Assembly: GCF_013113835.1 (NCBI RefSeq) | Contig: NZ_VTYQ01000003.1 | Location: forward strand, 434,001 to 498,000 | Reading direction: 5' to 3' | Source of the DNA: Vibrio sp. RE88 | GTDB taxonomy: Bacteria; Pseudomonadota; Gammaproteobacteria; Enterobacterales; Vibrionaceae | Length of the DNA: 64,000 bases | Shown here: in pieces, positions 9,774 to 18,025 of the stretch | Position numbering within the stretch: position 1 is the stretch's first letter | Layout: each line of letters begins with the position of its first letter | Notes under the pieces: generated by a model | Databases searched by the model: none | What the model saw: the letters and a program-made list of their open reading frames with translations, nothing else | What the model was told of the DNA's origin: nothing | Translations under genes and position numbers: made by a program

Positions 9774-10637
9774 TTATGAACGCAGTTTTTCCGCGATTTT
9801 CCGGCCTTGCTCTTGGCCATGTTCTACCAGAGCGCCTTTGTAATCTGACTTAAAGAAGCTGCCATCGACACAGCCAGATTGTTCAATCATCGGCGCCTCA
9901 GAAAAGCTCACTCTCGTATCAACAATTTGCTCGCCATTAACGTTATACATCGCATAGTGCATGGCGGATTTGGTGTAACAGCCACCACCCATCAGAAGGC
10001 TTTTTGAGTCCGTCGCGTATCCGGTATCGCTCACTAAAATAACGGCATCAACATTCAAAGCACGAGAGACTTTACTCGCCCACAGCTTAAACTCTTCTCG
10101 ATCTTGGTAACTCATCACTTCAGCGTGACCATGAGGTAGGCCAAGATTAACGTAACCCGCTGGCACTGCCGCATGTCGGCGAATTGAACGCTCCATTGTC
10201 ATATGCTGAGAGCTAACTAACTTCAGGCTCAACTGCTGATATTCTGTGTTATCTGCCACTTGCTGTGGCGTAAGGTATTGCCAGCCCGTTTCATCACTTA
10301 ACTCACTGAGCATTGCAACCAAAGAGATGTCCGCGGCTTCTTGCCCGTCGATCTGTTTTTGAACGTGAGAAGTTGAGTCCATCATATTCACGACTTTCTT
10401 TGCCGAGCCATCCAACAATTGGCTCGCCATGGACAACGCATCAAATGCCATGACTTGTTTGTCCTCGGAAATATCCTCTGGATCTCTGACATCACGTACA
10501 ATGGTCTCCGGAACGGAATACATCACTACCGCGACTTTCTTCACCTGAGCAAGCTCGGTCTGGTTAATCACGTTACGTGTACACCCTTGTATCATTACCA
10601 CTGCACTGACCAATGTCAGTAGAACACTCTTCTTCAT
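9774..10637 (-). CDS. hypothetical lipoprotein
   Basis: This is an exported lipoprotein of 287 residues. The signal peptide ends in VVMIQGC, so Cys18 or 19 is the lipidated residue. The body has no motif I recognise. A glycine-rich 'LMGGGC' with a second cysteine occurs near residue 216, and another cysteine near 255 could pair with it. I chose the ATG at 10637 because GAGGG sits four bases upstream; a GTG at 10640 would be too close to that site. The gene stands alone, with its own terminator. No function is proposed. Confidence 0.75.
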   Translation of the reverse strand: MKKSVLLTLVSAVVMIQGCTRNVINQTELAQVKKVAVVMYSVPETIVRDVRDPEDISEDKQVMAFDALSMASQLLDGSAKKVVNMMDSTSHVQKQIDGQEAADISLVAMLSELSDETGWQYLTPQQVADNTEYQQLSLKLVSSQHMTMERSIRRHAAVPAGYVNLGLPHGHAEVMSYQDREEFKLWASKVSRALNVDAVILVSDTGYATDSKSLLMGGGCYTKSAMHYAMYNVNGEQIVDTRVSFSEAPMIEQSGCVDGSFFKSDYKGALVEHGQEQGRKIAEKLRS

Positions 10638-11026
10638 CACACCCTCAATTCATTCTTAACCGTATAAAGTGAGGTTAGTGTCTAAGTAAGCTGCAACAAC
10701 TACAAATAACGAATCAACACAAAACAAAATGGATGTTTAATTTACATTTAAGCCATTGAATTTAAGACATAAATTAATCTTTCATTTTTAACTTTTTGTC
10801 TTTTTTGACATTTAACACCTAGGACGGAAGCGACCAAAAAGCGCCAAACATAAAATAGGAATTCTCTTTTTTCGACTCAGCATCTCATTTGTTAGAGAAG
10901 CGCTTAAATGTTTTGCACCCAAGCATCATATAAAACTAATTGCACTTATGATTTCAGCAGCATATCACTACTCTACACACGCAATTTTTGCCCCAATCAA
11001 TTGAAAAATAACTACAAAGGTGAAGT
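10638..11026. other. divergent intergenic region upstream of the M4 protease
   Basis: About 390 AT-rich bases separate two divergent genes. They must hold the promoters of the lipoprotein and of the protease. I saw no hairpin with a T-run, no strong operator palindrome and no open frame with a convincing ribosome site. The protease RBS (AAAGGTGAAG) is at the right end. Confidence 0.5.
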
Positions 11027-13030
11027 ATGCGTAACGTTAATTTACTTATGCTGTTTCCAATGGCTTTCGCTTCTCAAGCTGCCAACGTTGTTGACTACTC
11101 TCAAGTTGACCTTTCCCAAGTACTTAATCCGCCGACAACACGGGCATTTTCAGCACCCAATCAGCCGCTGGCTTATCAGGATGCTAGCCGTGTAAAAGCT
11201 GGTCTGCAGACACTGCTTCGAAAGCAACAGTTACACTATGGTGTCCCGGTTTACGGCCAGTCTTTAGTCGCTCAAGTTTCCGCCCAAGGTACAGTGACAC
11301 CTGTTGACGGAAAAGTCCTAACAGGCATTGATGCCGATATTGGCTCTACCTTACCTATGCTCAACGCAAAGCAAGCGATAGAGCTGGCAAAAGGCAATAG
11401 CCAAGGCTTCGCTTCTCAAGCGATTCGCGATCCAAATGCTGAACTAATGATCTGGCAAGATGAGCAACAGATCGCTCGTTTGGTCTACAAAGTCGACTTT
11501 ATTCAGATGAATGGTATGGGGCTTTCAAGGCCGATTACTCTTGTCGATGCTAAGTCCGGTGACGTGCTTGACCGATGGGAAGGGATTGCTTTCATTGAAG
11601 CGGAAGGACCTGGTGGTAACCGCAAAAGTGGTCGCTACTACTTTGGACCTAAAACGCAATACGGCGGCTTTGAAGTTAACCAGTATTGCCAAATGGACAG
11701 CCCAAATGTCGTCACACTCAATATGAACAACCAGCAATACGGTGGGCAAGTTCATCAGTTTGACTGTAACGTCAATAACTACCGTAGTGTGAATGGGGCC
11801 TACGCTCCAATGAATGACGCACACTATTTTGGTCAACGCGTTTTCGATATGTACATGGATTGGTTAAACACCCGACCTATTCAGCAAAAACTGACCATGC
11901 GCGTTCACTATGGCTCGAACTATGGCAATGCATTCTGGGATGGTCGCCAGATGACCTTTGGTGATGGTAACCAGTCAATGTATCCACTGGCAACGTGGGA
12001 TGTGATTGCGCATGAAGTCAGCCACGGCTTTACAGAGCAGAACTCTGGTCTGGAATACCGTGGTATGTCAGGTGGGATGAATGAGTCCTTCTCTGATGTA
12101 GCTGCGGCGGCACTCAGCCAGTACGTTCACGGCAGCTTCAACTGGAAAATGGGCGAACATGTCATGAAGTACTCTGATGCCATGCGTTACTTCATTCAGC
12201 CAAGTAAAGACGGCGTTTCCATTGACCATATCAACCAGTATTACAATGGTATCGACGTCCACCACAGCTCCGGTGTGTTCAACAAGGCGTTTTACCATCT
12301 CGCGACCAGCTCAAACTGGGACATCAAAAAAGCGTTCATCGCCTATGCTACCGCTAACCAACTTTACTGGCGACCAAACTCAGATTTTCAACAGGGCGCT
12401 GAAGGTGTTTGTAAAGCGGCTCACGAACTGGGATACGACACTTCCGCGGTGAACAACGCATTCGCTCAGGTGGGTATTCAGGTGACACAGTGCGATTCTG
12501 GACAACCAGATCCCGAGCCGACACCTAACCCCGATATCGTAAGCTTACAAATCAATACACCAAGTGCGATTGAATCAGCGGGTAATGACGAACAACACTT
12601 TGTGTTGAAGAATGCACCAGCTGAGGATATCTGGGTACAAACCTATAACGGTTATGGCAATGTTGATATGTATGTCGCGATCAATCGTCCTGCTTCACTG
12701 TCGGATCATGATTGTACTTCCACCAACCGCGATAACAACGAATACTGTGGTTTCAGCGGTGTAGGTGATGCCGATGTTTATGTGATGGTCACAGGTGCGC
12801 GTAGCTCCTCAGATGCTTATGTTGGCGTTAGTGCCTATCTCGAAGAACCGACACCAGAACCACAGGACTTGTGCGCCAACTTAGAAGAATGGTCACCTTA
12901 TTACTATTACCCACAAGGCACCGAGGTGCAGTCCTACGGGAACCGCTTTATCGCCACCCAAACTAACTGGGGAGCCGATCCTTACAGTTACTACTGGTAC
13001 TGGTCATTTGAAGGCAGCTGCCTGCAATAA
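11027..13030 (+). CDS. secreted M4 (vibriolysin-type) metalloprotease with PPC and chitin-binding-like C-terminus
   Basis: This is a zinc endopeptidase exported as a zymogen. A signal peptide covers about 1-19, followed by an FTP/PepSY-type propeptide (about 40-195) and an M4 catalytic domain (about 200-490). H329-E330-x-x-H333 and E353 (in NESFSD) are the zinc set, and VHHSSG (about 411-416) carries the transition-state histidine. A PPC domain follows at about 505-605. Residues 615-667 form a short Cys- and aromatic-rich module that looks like a CBM5/12 chitin-binding domain. HapA and vibriolysin normally end at or before the PPC domain, so the last module is an addition. The RBS AAAGG is well placed. 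In Vibrio such proteases are usually induced by quorum sensing, but no LuxR/HapR site was evident here. Confidence 0.93.
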   Translation: MRNVNLLMLFPMAFASQAANVVDYSQVDLSQVLNPPTTRAFSAPNQPLAYQDASRVKAGLQTLLRKQQLHYGVPVYGQSLVAQVSAQGTVTPVDGKVLTGIDADIGSTLPMLNAKQAIELAKGNSQGFASQAIRDPNAELMIWQDEQQIARLVYKVDFIQMNGMGLSRPITLVDAKSGDVLDRWEGIAFIEAEGPGGNRKSGRYYFGPKTQYGGFEVNQYCQMDSPNVVTLNMNNQQYGGQVHQFDCNVNNYRSVNGAYAPMNDAHYFGQRVFDMYMDWLNTRPIQQKLTMRVHYGSNYGNAFWDGRQMTFGDGNQSMYPLATWDVIAHEVSHGFTEQNSGLEYRGMSGGMNESFSDVAAAALSQYVHGSFNWKMGEHVMKYSDAMRYFIQPSKDGVSIDHINQYYNGIDVHHSSGVFNKAFYHLATSSNWDIKKAFIAYATANQLYWRPNSDFQQGAEGVCKAAHELGYDTSAVNNAFAQVGIQVTQCDSGQPDPEPTPNPDIVSLQINTPSAIESAGNDEQHFVLKNAPAEDIWVQTYNGYGNVDMYVAINRPASLSDHDCTSTNRDNNEYCGFSGVGDADVYVMVTGARSSSDAYVGVSAYLEEPTPEPQDLCANLEEWSPYYYYPQGTEVQSYGNRFIATQTNWGADPYSYYWYWSFEGSCLQ

Positions 13031-13040
13031 TCGGTTCAAA

Positions 13041-13064
13041 AAAGAGCCCGCACGCGGGCTCTTT
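13041..13064. terminator. terminator between the protease and transglutaminase genes
   Basis: GAGCCCG / CGGGCTC (13044-13050 and 13055-13061) with a CACG loop has A's on one side and T's on the other, so it can serve both convergent genes. Confidence 0.82.
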
Positions 13065-13096
13065 AGTAAGGAGAGCATTGTTATTATTGTAGTGAT

Positions 13097-14911
13097 TTAT
13101 TTCCAAGACCACTGACTGCCATTGACGTCAGCTTGGACCAACCAACTGTTGGAGTTCCATTTCAACGCGTTATCTAGGCTATTTTTAAGCTGGCCGTTTT
13201 CCATTCGCCATGTCTGATTCGGACGCTGGCTACAAGTTTCCATAGTGATGCTTGACCCTTGCTGATCCAGACACAGACCTGGTGCGACCTTGCTGATCAT
13301 CTTACCTTCAGTCGTTAGTTGCCAAAGTTGGTTGTCACCGCTGTGACAACTCCAGCCGTATACTCGAGCTCCCGGAGTGGCAGAACTTCCTTCAACGTCC
13401 AGACACTGGCTACCTTGAGTAGCAATTTGCTTCCATTGCTCTGCTGGTTTTTCATCGCCTGACGCCGCACTAAACAAAGCTGAAACAACAGAAGTCATAG
13501 GTTGAGTATAACGAGACGCTTTAGGCGCTCTATCTTGCCAGCTCTGTGGAACAGACTGAGTCACATCCCATTCGCCACTGCCATCGTAGTAGGACTTCGC
13601 TACCGCTTCAGGGGTTGGTGTCCAAAGGAAATCAGGGTGACGATTCTGATACCACTCGCCTCCGATAACATTGCCCTGAGCATCCAATTCCAAATCGTAG
13701 TAATACGTCACTCGCGATACGCCATCAAGCTTTGGCTTGTCGTAATTTCGATGAGTTGGATTCGTCTCTACCATGTAATCTACAACCATCTGTACACCAA
13801 CGACTGAGACAGCACGTGACGCGCGATACTGGGTGAACTTGTCTTTTTTGTAGTCCGCCATCGCGATAGTCACATCGGCTGGATTGCCTGATGAACGATT
13901 AGTCTCTGGGTTAAAGTACTTAACCTGATAGCCAAGGATCGGCTGGTTCCAGACTTGGTAATCGTATGTCGCATCCATAATCATGCTACGACCCGTAATA
14001 CCGATCTGGTTGAGTACAGATAAATGCCAACTTGCTGGGTTGTTGTCCACACAGTCAGGTTCGATAACACGACCATTTTCGTCTTTTTCAGGGTTCTGAA
14101 TATTGCAGCGACCACCAATAAAACGTGTATTAAACGGCGCTTCTGCCCAAAGCAGTGTGCCTAGAGCTTTGACGTCTGACGGATAGAACTTAAGCATTTC
14201 TCCGTTTGCATCAGGCACTGTAATCGACTTTTCAGGACGAGGAAGCATGTAAGCCGCAGCAGCCCAGCCATGGCATAGTCCCATCCAACGCTCTACTTTG
14301 CCCTGCGACTCATAGTAACCTTTACCTGAGTCCCACGAACGCTTGGTCAGCGTGAAGTTTTTATCCCCGACCAATAAGTCATACTTCTCTGCCGGAGAAA
14401 GTAAGTGGCGCTGCTCGCTTGAGTAGTTATCCAACGGTTTGATGGTATGCGAAAAATCGTAGTATTCCTGCCAGTCTGACGCGTAAAGTTCACGGTCAGA
14501 GTAACGCCACGCGGCTGCGCCGGAGTACAAGGGCCAGTAAGTATCAGACCAAGGCTGAACATCCAGATATTTTGAATCTGGCGCCGCACTATCCAGTTCA
14601 ACCAAATTACGAATCAGTGCGTTACCCATATCAACCAGACGCGCTGGGTTATCGTTGTTCAGGTTTGCTGAGAATCGAGGAGCAATGACTGGCTCTGCTC
14701 TTTCCATAACCGTTTCACGCATTTGATCTCTGAAGCGATCAAGCTCTTCAGCACTCATGGTTTGATATTCGTCTCCTTCTTTCTCTGGTAACGCATCCAT
14801 GACTTTTTGCGGATTGGCGTGAAACGCCGTCATAAATGCATCTATGCGTGCATTGTCCGCAACAGCGGTCAAAGGCACCGAGATAGACAACAAGGTGATG
14901 ATTTTTTTCAT
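13097..14911 (-). CDS. secreted GP42-like transglutaminase with ricin-type lectin domain
   Basis: The 604-residue exported protein has a signal peptide (about 1-18), a transglutaminase-elicitor domain (about 110-450) and a C-terminal ricin B-type beta-trefoil (about 490-604, with QLW, QTW and QWSW repeats). The catalytic cysteine is most likely C213 in GLCHGW; H296 (ASWHLSV) and D313 (MDATYD) are the candidate partners. Residues 320-332 read VWNQPILGYQVKY, close to Pep-13 (VWNQPVRGFKVYE), the surface loop of Phytophthora GP42 that plants recognise. A link between the oomycete enzyme and marine Vibrio proteins is established for this family. The expected reaction is Ca-dependent protein cross-linking or deamidation. 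The lectin module is the less usual part. The gene is single and has no obvious operon partner. Confidence 0.88.
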   Translation of the reverse strand: MKKIITLLSISVPLTAVADNARIDAFMTAFHANPQKVMDALPEKEGDEYQTMSAEELDRFRDQMRETVMERAEPVIAPRFSANLNNDNPARLVDMGNALIRNLVELDSAAPDSKYLDVQPWSDTYWPLYSGAAAWRYSDRELYASDWQEYYDFSHTIKPLDNYSSEQRHLLSPAEKYDLLVGDKNFTLTKRSWDSGKGYYESQGKVERWMGLCHGWAAAAYMLPRPEKSITVPDANGEMLKFYPSDVKALGTLLWAEAPFNTRFIGGRCNIQNPEKDENGRVIEPDCVDNNPASWHLSVLNQIGITGRSMIMDATYDYQVWNQPILGYQVKYFNPETNRSSGNPADVTIAMADYKKDKFTQYRASRAVSVVGVQMVVDYMVETNPTHRNYDKPKLDGVSRVTYYYDLELDAQGNVIGGEWYQNRHPDFLWTPTPEAVAKSYYDGSGEWDVTQSVPQSWQDRAPKASRYTQPMTSVVSALFSAASGDEKPAEQWKQIATQGSQCLDVEGSSATPGARVYGWSCHSGDNQLWQLTTEGKMISKVAPGLCLDQQGSSITMETCSQRPNQTWRMENGQLKNSLDNALKWNSNSWLVQADVNGSQWSWK

Positions 14912-15153
14912 TATAAAGCTCTACGTTGTTAGTTTTTATGTTCTATAAGCCAGAGTGATACCTCGACTCTGGGCGGCACGTAGAGTGGTGATCTTTGTTC
15001 CGCAAATCAATCGGGAAAATCAACCAAACATCAGAACCGTGAATGGTTCCAACAAAAAGCAGTCTAGGTACTTCAGTGTTTATCTAGAGCGATTTTTATT
15101 TATATATGAGAAGGTTATTTGCAATACCCTATTTCTGTTAACTTTGTTGCGCC

Positions 15154-15181
15154 GATAAAAATGCCCGCATAAGGCGGGCAT
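15154..15181 (-). terminator. rho-independent terminator of the S9 peptidase gene
   Basis: ATGCCCGC / GCGGGCAT (15161-15168 and 15174-15181) is followed on the minus strand by TTTTATC. It lies 20 bases after the stop of the peptidase gene. Confidence 0.85.
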
Positions 15182-15201
15182 ATCGACGATTTGGTTAAAT
15201 T

Positions 15202-17367
15202 TTACTCTTCGTTGAGCAAATCTAAGAAAAAGGCGTATTCAAGTGCGTCTTCTCGTAAACGCTTAAAGCGACCAGATGCGCCACCATGCCCCGCCTCCAT
15301 GTCTGTTTTAAACAGCAGCACATGATCGTCCGTTTTCAGTTCTCGCAATTTCGCCACCCATTTCATTGGCTCAAAATACTGAACTTGAGAATCATGCAGG
15401 CCTGTTGTCACTAACATGTTCGGGTAGCTCTGCGCTTTGACGTTGTCGTACGGCGAGTAGCTCAGCATGTAATCGTAGTATGGCTTGTCATTCGGATTAC
15501 CCCATTCGTCGTATTCATTGGTTGTCAGGGGAATAGATTCATCCAACATGGTTGTAACTACGTCCACAAACGGGACATGAGCACCAATGCCTCGATACAG
15601 CTCAGGCGCTTGATTTATAACTGCTCCCATTAACAAACCACCCGCCGATCCACCGACCGCAAACACTTTGTCTTTTGCACCATAACCAGCTTCCGTTAAG
15701 CCTTTAGTCACATCGATAAAGTCATTGAATGTATTTTGTTTGGTCAGTTTTTTACCGTCTTCATACCAAGGTCTTCCCAACATTTCAGAGCCACGGATAT
15801 GCGCTATCGCATAGACGAATCCGCGATCCAGCAAGCTCAAACGCGCTGAACCAAAAGTAGGATCGATCGTATGACCATATGAACCATAACCGTATTGGTA
15901 GATAGGATTCGTGCCGTCTTTTTTGAACTTATCCTTACGATAAACCAACGAAACCGGCACTTTTTGCCCATCTCGAGCGGTGATCATAATACGTTCAGAT
16001 TGGTAGTTGTCGGCATCAAAATCACCAAGCACTGGCGTTTGCTTCATGATTTCCGATTCACCTGACTCGAGGTCGAAATCGTAATACGTCCCCGGCGTCG
16101 TCAGGCTACTGTAGTAAATACGAACCTTTGAGTTATCGAGCTCTCGGTTGCCAGTCATGTAAGCCGCAAACGCGGTGTCGTTAAAGGCTAATGGAAACTC
16201 ATTGCCCGTTGAAAGCTGACGCACCTTAACTGTGGTTAAGCCGTCTTTACGCTGCTCATAAACTAAATGGTCTTCAAACAGCGTAAAATCGACCAGTTGA
16301 GTTTTATCATCCGCGGCAATCACGTCCTGCCATTTCGAACGGTCATGCATCTGATCCTTATGCACTTTCATTAAACGAAAGTTCACAGCCTGATAGTTGG
16401 TGTAGATATAATACCAGTCGTTAAGCTTAGCGATGCTGTACTCAATGCCTTCCTCTCTCGGGTAGAAAGGTTCAGCCTTGGCTTTAGGATCATTGGCATC
16501 AATGACAGACACCCCACTTGTCTCAGTACTTGAGTGGAAGATGTAAACTTGTTCGCCGTCTTTACTCTTGCCTAATGACATGTAATACGCGCTGTCATCT
16601 TCTTGGTAAATCAGCTCATCACTGCTTTGTGGCGTGCCAAGCACATGACGATAGACCTGATAGCCCAGCAAGGTTTGAGGATCTTTCTTGATGTAGTAGA
16701 AAGCTTGATTGTCATTTTGCCAAGCCACACCGCTCGATGCCCCTTCGACTTCATCTTTAAGGTATTCGCCTGTGGCAAGGTCTTTGACTCTAATCGTGTA
16801 AATTCGGCGGCTTAGGGTATCTTCACCGTACGCCAGTAAATTCTCATTTGGGCTAACGTACAAGCCACCCGTACTGAAAAATTCGTGTTCTTTCGCCAGC
16901 TCATTGACGTCTAAGATAACGGTCTTATCTGTCCCTGAGAAATCTTTGGCGCGCTGATAGATAGGATACTCATTGTCGCCAGAGACTTCGTTCGAATAGA
17001 AATAGCTCCCTTCTCTTACAGGAACTGAACTGTCATCTTTTGCAATACGCCCTTTGATCTCTTGGAATAGTTTTTCCTGTAGCTGTTCAGTGTGCTTTAA
17101 CACCGAATCCGTGTATTGATTTTCTTTTTCGAGATGCGCCAAGATCTCAGGATCTTTTCGCTTATCGTCACGCATCCAGTAGTAGTTATCTATACGGCGC
17201 TCACCGTGATTATTAAGCGCATAGGGTTCTTTCTTGGCCACAGGAGCCGGAACTTGCTGAACCGCGAGTTCTAATTGAGAAGGTTGAGCCACAGTCTGAA
17301 CTCCTTGAGAACTGCACCCGGCGATAAGCGCCACAGATACAGCTAATGTAGTTAAGGGAAAACGCAT
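15202..17367 (-). CDS. S9 prolyl-oligopeptidase family peptidase, oligopeptidase B-like, lipoprotein
   Basis: The 721-residue serine peptidase has an N-terminal seven-bladed propeller (about 60-430) and an alpha/beta-hydrolase domain. S574 (GGSAGG), D659 (HDSQV) and H694 (EAGHGG) form the triad. The 'YYWMRDDKRKDPEIL' segment near the N-terminus is typical of oligopeptidase B, which cuts short peptides after basic residues. Classical PtrB is cytosolic, but this protein starts with a signal peptide ending in LIAGC, so it should be a lipoprotein. About 30 linker residues follow the lipid cysteine. The gene is single, with its own terminator, and lies among other exported enzymes, suggesting extracytoplasmic peptide processing. 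Confidence 0.9.
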   Translation of the reverse strand: MRFPLTTLAVSVALIAGCSSQGVQTVAQPSQLELAVQQVPAPVAKKEPYALNNHGERRIDNYYWMRDDKRKDPEILAHLEKENQYTDSVLKHTEQLQEKLFQEIKGRIAKDDSSVPVREGSYFYSNEVSGDNEYPIYQRAKDFSGTDKTVILDVNELAKEHEFFSTGGLYVSPNENLLAYGEDTLSRRIYTIRVKDLATGEYLKDEVEGASSGVAWQNDNQAFYYIKKDPQTLLGYQVYRHVLGTPQSSDELIYQEDDSAYYMSLGKSKDGEQVYIFHSSTETSGVSVIDANDPKAKAEPFYPREEGIEYSIAKLNDWYYIYTNYQAVNFRLMKVHKDQMHDRSKWQDVIAADDKTQLVDFTLFEDHLVYEQRKDGLTTVKVRQLSTGNEFPLAFNDTAFAAYMTGNRELDNSKVRIYYSSLTTPGTYYDFDLESGESEIMKQTPVLGDFDADNYQSERIMITARDGQKVPVSLVYRKDKFKKDGTNPIYQYGYGSYGHTIDPTFGSARLSLLDRGFVYAIAHIRGSEMLGRPWYEDGKKLTKQNTFNDFIDVTKGLTEAGYGAKDKVFAVGGSAGGLLMGAVINQAPELYRGIGAHVPFVDVVTTMLDESIPLTTNEYDEWGNPNDKPYYDYMLSYSPYDNVKAQSYPNMLVTTGLHDSQVQYFEPMKWVAKLRELKTDDHVLLFKTDMEAGHGGASGRFKRLREDALEYAFFLDLLNEE

Positions 17368-18025
17368 CTATCGATCCATAAAAGCGTCCATCAAGCTGAA
17401 GTAGCCCACTCAGTGAACGCATCTGTAAAACAGCCTAGATAGTGAAACACTACTGTTATAAAACTCAGCAACGAGTCACAATATCTTATATTTAACAAAC
17501 AGTTACGCTATCAAACATACATTCAAGGTTCAAATAGTACGAAGAGTCATTATGTCGAAAGTGAGCAATCACTGACAAGATAAAATTGGGCATGCGTAGG
17601 GCTTAATTCCGCAAATACACATCATTTTGGACGCCTATCGGCTAGGTTACTGTGCCATTTCCTAGCAGAAACCATAAGTTGGTCGGTAAAAAAATATCTC
17701 ATAGACGAAAGTCATCCACCTCAAAGCGAGCTTATTACTTGCTGACTAACTCTACAGTCGCTGCAAGATTTAAGCTTTTATAAAGATATTTTATCTATTC
17801 ACATCAAAAAGTTAGTGTATTAACTCTACATTTTATATGAACATTAATGATCATTACCAAGAATGAATAAATGAAAATTAATAACTATTAATGATCATTG
17901 GCAAGCATTCATTTTCTTCTCGCCATAGAGTTCGAAAAGCAACCAAGTGCATATGGATGATTTTATCTATAGCACAAGACCTGCTGACAAGAAGAATTCA
18001 CAACAACGAGGCGAGAAGAAAAACT
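17368..18025. other. divergent intergenic region between the S9 peptidase and the lipase
   Basis: About 660 bases, increasingly AT-rich towards the lipase. It contains two copies of a palindromic 13-mer near the lipase (listed separately) and otherwise no hairpin or gene that I can support. The frame from 17891 to 18025, in phase with the lipase, lacks a ribosome site and would encode a charged segment in front of a good signal peptide, so I read it as leader DNA. Confidence 0.5.
17843..17899. promoter_or_regulatory. two palindromic operator-like sites upstream of the lipase
   Basis: ATTAATGATCATT occurs at 17843-17855 and again at 17887-17899, in the same orientation. The core AATGATCATT is a perfect palindrome. 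Similarity continues to the right in both copies (xxCAAGxAT). The start-to-start distance is 44 bases, about four helical turns. This suggests two dimers of one regulator on the same DNA face, 127-183 bases before the lipase ATG. The regulator is unknown. Confidence 0.5.

Noticed and set aside
17843..17899. Fur boxes upstream of the lipase
   Set aside because: The core AATGATCATT lacks the central spacing of the Fur 7-1-7 motif, so iron control is not supported.
17891..18025. 45-residue N-terminal extension of the lipase from an upstream ATG
   Set aside because: It overlaps one of the two palindromic sites, has no ribosome site and would bury a good signal peptide behind a charged segment.
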